Positions 1 to 5,326 are shown, counted from the first letter of the stretch. The stretch: 5,326 nucleotides of DNA from JALOOE01 sp964423545 (GCA_964423545.1 CAYRFV010000340.1:1-5326), one strand, 5' to 3'. Made by a program: numbers and translations. The notes: generated from the sequence alone by a model not told the origin.

Positions 1-62
1 ATCCCGACTCGTGCATCCCGCATGGTTTGCTGCTCGTGATGCATCCCGCTTCCCGCATCCGT
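1..62. repeat. Degenerate 7-base tandem repeat in the leader of nuoB
   Basis: The leader before nuoB contains the heptamer CATCCCG at 14-20 and 42-48, a variant CTTCCCG at 49-55, another variant CATCCGT at 56-62, and a truncated ATCCCG at 1-6. All five fall in the same 7-base register (spacings of 14, 28, 7 and 7), and the heptamers between them are diverged. This suggests an eroded short tandem repeat array rather than chance. The array runs right up to the ribosome binding site of nuoB. No convincing -35/-10 promoter pair is visible in it. The end of the upstream gene lies outside the window. The register is seen directly; the origin by slippage is inferred. Confidence 0.6.
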
Positions 63-78
63 CCAAGAGGATACGCGA

Positions 79-747
79 ATGAAGACCGACTCTCCAGCGC
101 AGCTTCCCGATGATCTCCAGCGGGGGGTCTTCCTAACGACGATCGACGCCATCTACAACTGGGGGCGCGTCAAGTCGATGTGGCCGATGGCGTTCGGCCT
201 GGCCTGCTGCGCCATCGAATTCATGGCCATGATGGCGTCGCGCTTCGACCTCAGCCGCTTCGGCATGGAGATCATCCGTGCTTCGCCGCGCCAGGCCGAC
301 CTGATGTTCGTCTCCGGCACGGTGACCAAGAAGATGGTGCCCAACATCGTCCGCCTCTACAACCAGATGGCCGAGCCGAAGTATGTGCTGGCCGTGGGCG
401 CATGTGCCACATCGGGCGGGCCGTTCAAAGAGGGTTACAACGTCGTCTCGGGCATCGACAAATACATCCCGGTCGATGTGTACGTGCCCGGCTGCCCGCC
501 GACGCCTGAAGCGATTCTGTTCGGCGCCATGCGCATCCACGAACAAGTGATGAAGCAGTCGATCAAGACCGTGCCGTGGTATCGCAAGGACCAGCGAAAC
601 GAGGCGTTGGCGGTGCCTGTGCTGGGGCCCGACCTTTACAAGTCGCAGGACTATGCCGCGTTGAAGCGAGCGATCGCGGCGGCGCAGCAGGCGAGCGAGG
701 CAGCCGAGCCCGCTGGCGAGCCGGCGCCGGAATCCGCCACCGGATAA
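79..747 (+). CDS. nuoB: NADH-quinone oxidoreductase subunit B (NuoB, PSST/Nqo6)
   Basis: NuoB carries the 4Fe-4S cluster N2, the last iron-sulfur centre of complex I, which reduces quinone at the interface with NuoD on the cytoplasmic side of the membrane. The four cluster-binding cysteines are present in the expected pattern: the adjacent pair C43-C44 in the LACCAIEFMAMM segment, C109 in VGACATSGG and C139 in VPGCPPTPEA. The spacing closely matches Thermus Nqo6. The start is ATG 79, preceded by AGAGGA at 66-71 with a 7-base gap. The protein is 222 residues. The conserved core ends near residue 170, and the last 30 or so residues (192-222) are a low-complexity Ala/Glu/Pro tail not needed for the fold. 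It is the first gene of the visible nuoB-nuoCD-nuoI run. nuoA would be expected upstream but is outside the window. Confidence 0.97.
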   Translation: MKTDSPAQLPDDLQRGVFLTTIDAIYNWGRVKSMWPMAFGLACCAIEFMAMMASRFDLSRFGMEIIRASPRQADLMFVSGTVTKKMVPNIVRLYNQMAEPKYVLAVGACATSGGPFKEGYNVVSGIDKYIPVDVYVPGCPPTPEAILFGAMRIHEQVMKQSIKTVPWYRKDQRNEALAVPVLGPDLYKSQDYAALKRAIAAAQQASEAAEPAGEPAPESATG

Positions 748-752
748 GGTTT

Positions 753-784
753 GGCCCGGCCCGGCCGCCTGGCCGCGGTGGGCC
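753..784 (+). other. GC-rich nested hairpin between nuoB and nuoCD
   Basis: Three near-repeats of the pentamer GGCCC (753-767) are followed by complementary bases. An inner stem CGGCC (762-766) with GGCCG (771-775) has a 4-base loop, and an outer stem GGCCC (753-757) can pair with GGGCC (780-784). No run of T follows, so it does not look like an intrinsic terminator. It could influence mRNA stability or the relative output of nuoB and nuoCD. That role is inference only, since GC-rich DNA forms such stems easily. Confidence 0.35.
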
Positions 785-793
785 GTGCAACGC

Positions 794-797
794 GAGG
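794..797 (+). promoter_or_regulatory. Ribosome binding site that sets the nuoCD start
   Basis: GAGG at 794-797 lies 5 bases before ATG 803. The longer in-frame alternative, GTG 785, has no comparable site and sits inside GC-rich spacer sequence next to the hairpin. The six residues it would add (MQREAS) look non-conserved. ATG 803 is therefore preferred. Confidence 0.65.
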
Positions 798-802
798 CAT
801 CC

Positions 803-2557
803 ATGAGCATACCAACCGAAGCGGTGCAAGCTGCAGCGCCGGGGCTTCCCTTCCATGACGCGGTTCCCGGCGCCGTCCTGGAGCAGGCGAAGAACGGGCT
901 GGTGGTCGCGGCCGACAGGCTGGTCGAGCTGGCAACCTATCTGCGCGATCATGAGGGCTACGACTATCTCTCGATGGTCACCAGCGTGGACTGGCCGCAG
1001 CATCTGGAGGTGGTCTACTACCTCTATGGTGTGGCGCAGCCCAAGGGCGAGTTGGTGCTGCGGGTGCGCCTGCCCGACAAGACCCATCCCGAGCTGCCGT
1101 CGCTGGTCGGTGTCTGGCCGGGTGCCGACCTCCAGGAGCGCGAGATCTACGACATGATGGGCATCCGCTTCGCAGAACACCCGAACCTGCGGCGCATCCT
1201 GCTTTGGGACGGCTTCGAGGGCTACCCGCTTCGCAAGGATTTCAAGGAAGCGTACTACGAGGAGGAGGCCAAGCCGTTCAAGAGCCGCCATCCGGATGGC
1301 GAGCATCTGTGGGCAGAGGATCGCGTGCCGTGGAAGGACAACGTGACCTATCCCGCCGGCTGGGACCCCGACCTGTGGACGAGCCCCGAAGTGCAATATC
1401 GCCGGATCATGCGGGTGGACGAGCCGGGGAACGGCAATGGCCACGGTGAGTTCAAGACGGACCGCGTTCTCGTCAACATGGGGCCGCAGCACCCCAGCAC
1501 GCACGGCGTGTTCCGCATGGTGATTGCAGTAGACGGCGAGAACGTCGTCGGCCTGGAACCGGAGGTCGGCTATCTCCACCGCTGCCACGAGAAGATCGGC
1601 GAACGGAACACCTATCTGATGAACATGCCGTTCACCGACCGGTTGGACTACATCACGTCGATGTCGAATAACTTCGGCTACGCGCTGGCGGTGGAGAAGT
1701 TGATGAACCTGGCGGTGCCGGAGCGCGCCGACTACATCCGGGTGATCATGGCCGAGCTGACCCGCGTCGTCAGCCATTTCATCGCCGTCGGCTTCCTGTT
1801 CAACGACCTGGGCGCCTACTTCACTCCGGCGCTCTACGGCCTCCGCGAGCGCGAGCTGATGCTCGACCTCTTCGAAGCGGCGTCAGGCTCGCGTATGATG
1901 TGCAACTACATGCGGTTCGGCGGCGTCATGGCCGACCTGCCGGAAGGTTGGGTCGAGCGCGCGCGCGATTTGGTCTGGAACCGCCTGCCGCGCGTGATGG
2001 AGGACTTCGAGCGGCTGCTGACGGGCAACGAGATCTTCGATACGCGCTGTCGCGGGATCGGGGTACTGACCGCGCAGGAGGCGGTCGCCTACAGCATGGC
2101 AGGACCAATGCTGCGCGCATCGGGCGTTCCGTACGATCTGCGCAGGGCGCGTCCCTACTCGGTCTACGACCGCTTTGACTTCGACATCTGCACGCGGCCA
2201 GAAGGCGATGTGTGGGCGCGCTTCCGCGTGCGCATGGATGAGATCTACCAGAGCATCCGCATTCTGAAGCAGGCGCTGGACACCCTGCCCGCGGGCCCGG
2301 TCATGCCGCCAGGCAAGAAGCAGTACCAGGTGCGCGTGCCTGCCGGCGAGGCCTACGGCGCCGTTGAGGGGCCGAAGGGCGAGCTCGGCTTCTATCTCGT
2401 CAGCGATGGCAAGGCGAATCCCTATCGCTATCACGTCCGTGCACCGACTTTCATCAACCTGACCAGCCTCGAAAAGATGAGCATCGGCCACAAGATCGCA
2501 GACTCGGTGGTGATCCTGGGCGCGATCGATATCGTCCTGGGTGAAGTGGATCGGTAG
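803..2557 (+). CDS. nuoCD: Fused NADH-quinone oxidoreductase subunit C/D (NuoCD)
   Basis: This 584-residue protein joins the 30 kDa (NuoC) and 49 kDa (NuoD) subunits of complex I, which scaffold the peripheral arm and form the quinone-binding pocket with NuoB. The NuoC part (about 1-205) shows the signature EREIYDMMGI at 112-121 and LLWDGFEGYPLRKDF at 133-147. A short Gly/Asn-rich linker (about 211-217) leads to the NuoD part, which opens with VNMGPQHPSTHG (224-235) and ends with the family-typical GEVDR at the C-terminus. By family knowledge, H230 and Y283 (in DRLDY) match the quinone headgroup-binding His and Tyr of Thermus Nqo4 and are intact. The hydrogenase-type nickel-binding CxxC pairs are absent, as expected for NuoD. 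The length is close to that of the fused E. coli NuoC/NuoD. The stop (TAG) overlaps a heptamer repeat. A GTG at 785 is a less likely start. Confidence 0.97.
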   Translation: MSIPTEAVQAAAPGLPFHDAVPGAVLEQAKNGLVVAADRLVELATYLRDHEGYDYLSMVTSVDWPQHLEVVYYLYGVAQPKGELVLRVRLPDKTHPELPSLVGVWPGADLQEREIYDMMGIRFAEHPNLRRILLWDGFEGYPLRKDFKEAYYEEEAKPFKSRHPDGEHLWAEDRVPWKDNVTYPAGWDPDLWTSPEVQYRRIMRVDEPGNGNGHGEFKTDRVLVNMGPQHPSTHGVFRMVIAVDGENVVGLEPEVGYLHRCHEKIGERNTYLMNMPFTDRLDYITSMSNNFGYALAVEKLMNLAVPERADYIRVIMAELTRVVSHFIAVGFLFNDLGAYFTPALYGLRERELMLDLFEAASGSRMMCNYMRFGGVMADLPEGWVERARDLVWNRLPRVMEDFERLLTGNEIFDTRCRGIGVLTAQEAVAYSMAGPMLRASGVPYDLRRARPYSVYDRFDFDICTRPEGDVWARFRVRMDEIYQSIRILKQALDTLPAGPVMPPGKKQYQVRVPAGEAYGAVEGPKGELGFYLVSDGKANPYRYHVRAPTFINLTSLEKMSIGHKIADSVVILGAIDIVLGEVDR

Positions 2558-2583
2558 ACGACAGACGATGGACCATAGACGAT
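2556..2583. repeat. Degenerate 7-base tandem repeat between nuoCD and nuoI
   Basis: Four consecutive heptamers are readable: AGACGAC (2556-2562), AGACGAT (2563-2569), GGACCAT (2570-2576) and AGACGAT (2577-2583), with consensus RGACSAY. The first copy overlaps the TAG stop of nuoCD. In addition, CGATGGAC (2566-2573) is complementary to GTCCATCG (2603-2610), giving an 8-bp stem with a 29-base loop just before the nuoI ribosome binding site. The unit differs from the CATCCCG unit of the nuoB leader. The tandem structure is seen directly; any regulatory role is inferred. Confidence 0.6.
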
Positions 2584-2623
2584 CGAACGCGCCACACCGG
2601 TCGTCCATCGGCGGAGGAAAACC

Positions 2624-3421
2624 ATGTTCGGCACCGGCATACTCAAAGGCCTGGGCGTCACGCTGAAGGAATTCGTCAGCACCTATATCGACGATGTCAG
2701 AAAGATGCCCAGCCGCTACGCGGGCGGCCGCGACGAGATCGACCAGTCGAAGGCGTCCGAGCAGACCGGTCTGTTCACGGTGCAGTATCCCGAGGAGCGG
2801 CGCAAGCTCTCGGAGCGGTTTCGCTACATCCCGATGCTGATCTATGAGGCGGACACGGGCGAGGATCGCTGCACCGCCTGCGGCATCTGCGCCAAGGTGT
2901 GTCCGCCCCAGTGCATCTGGATCGTGCGCGCTAAAGACGACAAGGGCAAGCCGATGACGCGGCCCGCCGCTTTCTGGATCGATACGACGATCTGCATGAA
3001 CTGCGGCTTATGTGCGGAATACTGTCCCTTCGATGCGATCAAGATGAACCACGACTACGAGATCGCTGCGTACCAGCGCATGCCGAGTCTCGTCTTTGAC
3101 TTGCAGGAGCTGCGCGTGCCGACCACCTACTATGCCCGCCTGCGGCCGACCGACTGGGCGGCCGAGGAGGCTGCGCGCCGGGCCGAAGCTGAGGCCAAGG
3201 CCGCCAAGGCCGCGGCCAGACCCACCGCCCCCGCGGCCGCACCGCGCGCATCGCTCTCCCCGGAAGAGATCGAACGGCGCAAGGCCGAGGCCGCCGCCCG
3301 CCGCGCCGCCCCGGCTGATGCGCCGCCGCCGGCTGATGCGCCGCCGCCGGCTGATGCGCCGCCGCCGGCTGATGCGCCGCCGCCGGTTGAGCCTGCCGGT
3401 GGCGGACACGAGGAGCAGTGA
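2624..3421 (+). CDS. nuoI: NADH-quinone oxidoreductase subunit I (NuoI, TYKY/Nqo9) with extended C-terminus
   Basis: NuoI is a ferredoxin-like subunit that carries clusters N6a and N6b and passes electrons to N2 in NuoB. Two 4Fe-4S motifs are complete: C83-C86-C89 with C93-P, and C124-C127-C130 with C134-P. The N-terminal helix (GLGVTLKEF) and the TVQYPEE segment (52-58) are family-typical, but about 30 extra residues separate them. An additional cysteine, C97, follows the first motif (CPPQCI), where many NuoI proteins have a small residue. The recognisable fold ends near residue 175. Residues about 179-265 form an Ala/Arg/Glu then Pro-rich tail, including four PADAPP copies (230-253), making the protein 265 residues against a usual 160-200 or so. 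ATG 2624 has a strong GGAGGA (2613-2618) 5 bases upstream. nuoE, nuoF, nuoG and nuoH are not between it and nuoCD. Confidence 0.95.
   Translation: MFGTGILKGLGVTLKEFVSTYIDDVRKMPSRYAGGRDEIDQSKASEQTGLFTVQYPEERRKLSERFRYIPMLIYEADTGEDRCTACGICAKVCPPQCIWIVRAKDDKGKPMTRPAAFWIDTTICMNCGLCAEYCPFDAIKMNHDYEIAAYQRMPSLVFDLQELRVPTTYYARLRPTDWAAEEAARRAEAEAKAAKAAARPTAPAAAPRASLSPEEIERRKAEAAARRAAPADAPPPADAPPPADAPPPADAPPPVEPAGGGHEEQ
3311..3382. repeat. Four exact 18-bp tandem repeats inside nuoI
   Basis: The unit CCGGCTGATGCGCCGCCG occurs four times without a mismatch (3311-3328, 3329-3346, 3347-3364, 3365-3382), followed by a diverged partial copy beginning CCGGTTGAG. Each unit encodes PADAPP, so copy-number change keeps the frame and only lengthens or shortens the NuoI tail. 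The lack of synonymous differences between copies indicates recent expansion or homogenisation. Confidence 0.95.
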
Positions 3422-3470
3422 GGGGACGTCATAGGTCCATTGCGCCTCGATCACGAATCAGGAGTGTAAC

Positions 3471-3929
3471 ATGACTGTAGCGGCCATAATCGCTGCCGTG
3501 CTGGCCCTGGTGGTCGCCTATCTGGCGTTCCGCCGCTCTGCCGCGTTGGATCAGCGGCTATCCGAGACCAATGACCGGCTGCTCGACCTGCGCTCGCAGC
3601 TCAATGACGTCCACAACGCGCTGGCGGGCTTGCGGCTGGAGCTGCGCCGGCAGGCTGGCGATTTGAGCTTCTCCCCCACCATGACCATCGCCGAAGCCAT
3701 GGAGATGCATCCGCAGGTGACCCAGGTGCTCGCCAGTTTTCACTTGGGCGGTTGCTCTCATTGCGCAGTCAGCGACGTCGATACGATCGAGGGCGCCTGT
3801 CAGAGCTACGGCATCGACCAGAATGCGCTGATGGCCGCGCTGAACCAGTTGATCGATCCGAAGAGCGGGACCTTGGCCGGTGGCTCGACCGGCCCGATCA
3901 AGATCGCGAACATGAAGCTCGAAATCTAA
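3471..3929 (+). CDS. Membrane-anchored DUF1858-like protein with CxxC motif
   Basis: This 152-residue protein has three parts. Residues 3-20 are a hydrophobic segment (AAIIAAVLALVVAYLAF) followed by two Arg, which by the positive-inside rule anchors it with the C-terminus in the cytoplasm. Residues about 24-62 are charged and rich in spaced Leu, likely a coiled coil. Residues about 66-128 resemble the DUF1858 / hybrid-cluster-protein-associated domain: a T-I-A-E-A-M start, HP, then GGCSHC (C95, C98), DTIEGAC and a YGID...LMAALNQL ending. Family members are thought to hold a redox-active or metal-binding CxxC; function is not established. ATG 3471 has AGGAG (3460-3464) 6 bases upstream, 49 bases after nuoI. 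The stop overlaps the next start (TAATG). A hydrophobic anchor plus coiled coil is unusual for what is often a small soluble domain. Domain assignment is from pattern recognition. Confidence 0.8.
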   Translation: MTVAAIIAAVLALVVAYLAFRRSAALDQRLSETNDRLLDLRSQLNDVHNALAGLRLELRRQAGDLSFSPTMTIAEAMEMHPQVTQVLASFHLGGCSHCAVSDVDTIEGACQSYGIDQNALMAALNQLIDPKSGTLAGGSTGPIKIANMKLEI

Positions 3930-4303
3930 TGTACCCCAAAGCTGAATTGCTGTTTCCGCCGCGACTGATGGCGTCGCTGCGCGATCTGCGTGGGCCGGAA
4001 TGGTCCGATCTGGTCAGCCGCGTCACCAAGCTGCCGGAGACCGATCCCGATAGCCTGGCGTTTTCGCTGATGATGATCCGCCTGGACGGCTGTGTGAAAT
4101 GCCACGAGGGCAGTTTCAAGTACATGCGCGGCTGCCAGCTGTGCGCTACGCAGACCGTGATGCAGTTCAAGGGCGCGGATAGCGATCTGATCCTCCTCTA
4201 CCAGAAGGCGCGTCGCGACATCGACTCGTACCTGGCAGGGCAACCGGTAGAAGAAGATGAGTATGCTGACGTGACCGCGCCGGATGAACAGGTCGTATCA
4301 TGA
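3929..4303 (+). CDS. Conserved-looking small protein with two CxxC pairs, function unknown
   Basis: This 124-residue protein is not one I can assign to a named family. The start is ATG 3929, whose A is the last base of the preceding TAA stop. No clear ribosome binding site precedes it, so translation is probably coupled. A longer reading starting at 3752 would lie inside the DUF1858 gene and is rejected. Residues 1-50 are mixed helical (FPPRLMASLRDLRGPEWSDL). The centre holds C55-x2-C58 followed by His59, then C69-x2-C72 eleven residues after C58, a spacing suitable for a zinc ribbon or an iron-sulfur cluster. The C-terminal part is helical with an acidic end (EEDEY). There is no signal peptide or membrane segment, so it is probably cytoplasmic. 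It overlaps the next gene by 4 bases. Its position suggests work with the neighbouring CxxC protein, by inference. Confidence 0.8.
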   Translation: MYPKAELLFPPRLMASLRDLRGPEWSDLVSRVTKLPETDPDSLAFSLMMIRLDGCVKCHEGSFKYMRGCQLCATQTVMQFKGADSDLILLYQKARRDIDSYLAGQPVEEDEYADVTAPDEQVVS

Positions 4304-5326
4304 CTGTGGGCGGACGGATCGCAATCATCGGCGCCGGGCCGGCCGGACTGGCCGCCGCACACGATCTGAACCAGGCGGGATGTGCGGTTACCGTGTATGA
4401 GGCTGCACCGGAAGTCGGCGGGTTGGCCGCTGGCTTCCGAGCGCCGCACTGGGATTGGAGCCTCGAGCGCTTCTACCACCATTGGTTCGCCAGCGACCGC
4501 CACATGTTGGGCTTCATCCGGGAGCTCGGATGGAGCGACCAAGTCTTGTTCCCCCGTCCCTACACCGTGGTGTACTACGAAGGTGAATTCCAGCCGCTCG
4601 ATTCGATCGGCGCCGCAGCGAAGTTCACCTTACGCCACTTCTCGCTCATCGATTTCATCCGCTTCGGTATGGTCGGTGTCTTCTTGAAGCTGACGCCGCG
4701 CTGGCAGCCGCTGGAGCGGGTCACGGCCGACGCATGGATGCGCAGGTGGGCCGGCGCGGCCATCTATGACGCGCTGTGGCGGCCGCTGCTGGTGGGCAAG
4801 TTCGGCGAAGAGAACCTGAATGTCGTGAACATGGCCTGGCTGTGGGCGCGCATCCACTCGCGCACGACGCGGCTCGGTACGTTTGTCGGCGGCTTCCAGG
4901 CGTTCCTCGATAGGCTCGCCGATCTGCTCCGCTCGCGCGGCGTCGAGATCCGGCTGAACTCGGCGGTGACCGCGGTCAGGAGGACGGAGGCGGGACTGAC
5001 CGTTGAGACGGCTGCAGGCCGCGAGCCGTATGCCGCCGTCATCTCCACCAGCTCGCCCGCGCTGATGGCGAAGCTTGCGCCTGACCTGCCCGCCGGCTAC
5101 GCCGACAGCCTGCGCGACCTGAAGTCGATGGGCGCCGTGGTTCTTGTCGTCACCTTGGACCGGCAATTGACCCGGTACTACTGGCACAGCCTGCCTAAGG
5201 AGGCGGGCTTCCCGTTTCTGGCGCTGGTGGAACACACGAACTTCATTCCGCCGGAGCACTACGGCAGTGATCACATCATCTACTGCGGCGACTACCTGGA
5301 TCCGGGGCACGAATACTTCCGGCTCA
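4300..5326 (+). CDS. FAD-dependent oxidoreductase, protoporphyrinogen oxidase/amine oxidase-like (partial, runs off window)
   Basis: The open frame starts at ATG 4300, inside the ATGA overlap with the previous stop, and is still open at the window end after 342 codons. The family is usually about 430-480 residues, so the C-terminal FAD-contacting part is missing from view. The N-terminus shows the Rossmann dinucleotide-binding motif G11-x-G13-x2-G16 (IIGAGPAGLAAA), the acidic residue E34 ending the second strand (VTVYEA), and the following GG pair in EVGGLAAGF (G40, G41), typical of the NAD_binding_8/amine-oxidase flavoproteins. Further marks are LERFYHHWF, LLVGKFG, the GGFQ turn (197-200) and a V-I-S-T strand near 248. 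The substrate cannot be read from sequence: HemY-like, carotene desaturase-like and UDP-galactopyranose mutase-like enzymes share this fold. Co-translation with the CxxC gene suggests a shared role. GTG 4306 is a minor alternative start. Confidence 0.88.
   Translation, partial: MTVGGRIAIIGAGPAGLAAAHDLNQAGCAVTVYEAAPEVGGLAAGFRAPHWDWSLERFYHHWFASDRHMLGFIRELGWSDQVLFPRPYTVVYYEGEFQPLDSIGAAAKFTLRHFSLIDFIRFGMVGVFLKLTPRWQPLERVTADAWMRRWAGAAIYDALWRPLLVGKFGEENLNVVNMAWLWARIHSRTTRLGTFVGGFQAFLDRLADLLRSRGVEIRLNSAVTAVRRTEAGLTVETAAGREPYAAVISTSSPALMAKLAPDLPAGYADSLRDLKSMGAVVLVVTLDRQLTRYYWHSLPKEAGFPFLALVEHTNFIPPEHYGSDHIIYCGDYLDPGHEYFRL

Noticed and set aside
753..784. Intrinsic terminator after nuoB
   Set aside because: There is a GC stem but no following T-run, and nuoCD must be expressed together with nuoB.
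563..1777. Long open frame on the - strand (404 codons) opposite nuoB/nuoCD
   Set aside because: It lies antisense to two certain genes, has a His/Arg/Ala/Leu-rich composition typical of GC-rich shadow frames, and shows no recognisable motif.
1883..2608. Open frame of 241 codons on the - strand opposite the NuoD part
   Set aside because: Antisense shadow of nuoCD with no domain signal and no convincing ribosome binding site.
3311..3382. CRISPR-like or mobile repeat
   Set aside because: The repeats are directly adjacent without spacers, in frame within nuoI, and encode PADAPP units, so they are a coding minisatellite.
3422..3470. Possible promoter or heptamer array in the nuoI to DUF1858 spacer
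   Set aside because: Only two adjacent 7-mers (ATCACGA, ATCAGGA) look alike, and no -35/-10 pair is convincing. The spacer is short enough for a single transcript.
3752..3928. Upstream extension of the double-CxxC protein
   Set aside because: It would overlap most of the DUF1858 domain in another frame, and its translation is Arg-rich and unlike a conserved N-terminus. The TAATG overlap at 3927-3931 gives a natural start.
4091..4105. CxxCH (CVKCH) as a c-type heme attachment site
   Set aside because: The protein has no signal peptide or membrane anchor, and heme is attached outside the cytoplasm. The second CxxC nearby fits metal or cluster binding better.
4630..5310. Open frame of 226 codons on the - strand opposite the flavoprotein
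   Set aside because: The + strand frame has clear FAD-binding motifs; the antisense frame is Arg/His/Gln-rich and motif-free.

Overview
The window reads as part of a respiratory complex I (NADH:quinone oxidoreductase, nuo) operon from a GC-rich bacterium, with every supported gene on the + strand. The fused NuoC-NuoD protein, the form of NuoI and the short degenerate heptamer repeats between genes suggest Chloroflexota, perhaps a Roseiflexus/Chloroflexus-like lineage. That assignment comes from memory of family features, not from a search, and is moderate at best.

Layout: 1-78 is an intergenic leader made largely of degenerate 7-base repeats. nuoB follows (79-747), then a 55-base GC-rich gap that can fold into a hairpin, then a fused nuoCD (803-2557). 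A 66-base gap with a second, different 7-base repeat leads to nuoI (2624-3421), which has an unusual Ala/Pro tail encoded partly by four exact 18-bp repeats. After 49 bases comes a tightly packed set of three genes: a membrane-anchored DUF1858-type protein (3471-3929), a 124-residue protein with two CxxC pairs (3929-4303, start overlapping the previous stop), and an FAD-dependent protoporphyrinogen-oxidase/amine-oxidase-like flavoprotein (from 4300, cut by the window end).

How the parts fit: NuoB, NuoCD and NuoI together make the Q module, the peripheral-arm part of complex I that passes electrons through clusters N6a, N6b and N2 to quinone. The NADH-input genes nuoE, nuoF and nuoG, and the membrane gene nuoH, are not between nuoCD and nuoI as they would be in an E. 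coli-like operon. They may lie elsewhere, or the complex may take electrons from another donor. The three downstream genes carry redox-type motifs (CxxC pairs, a dinucleotide-binding fold) and their overlaps imply coupled translation. Their placement directly behind Q-module genes makes a complex I-linked redox or assembly role a reasonable hypothesis, but nothing in the sequence proves it. No RNA genes, mobile elements, CRISPR arrays or clear terminators were seen.
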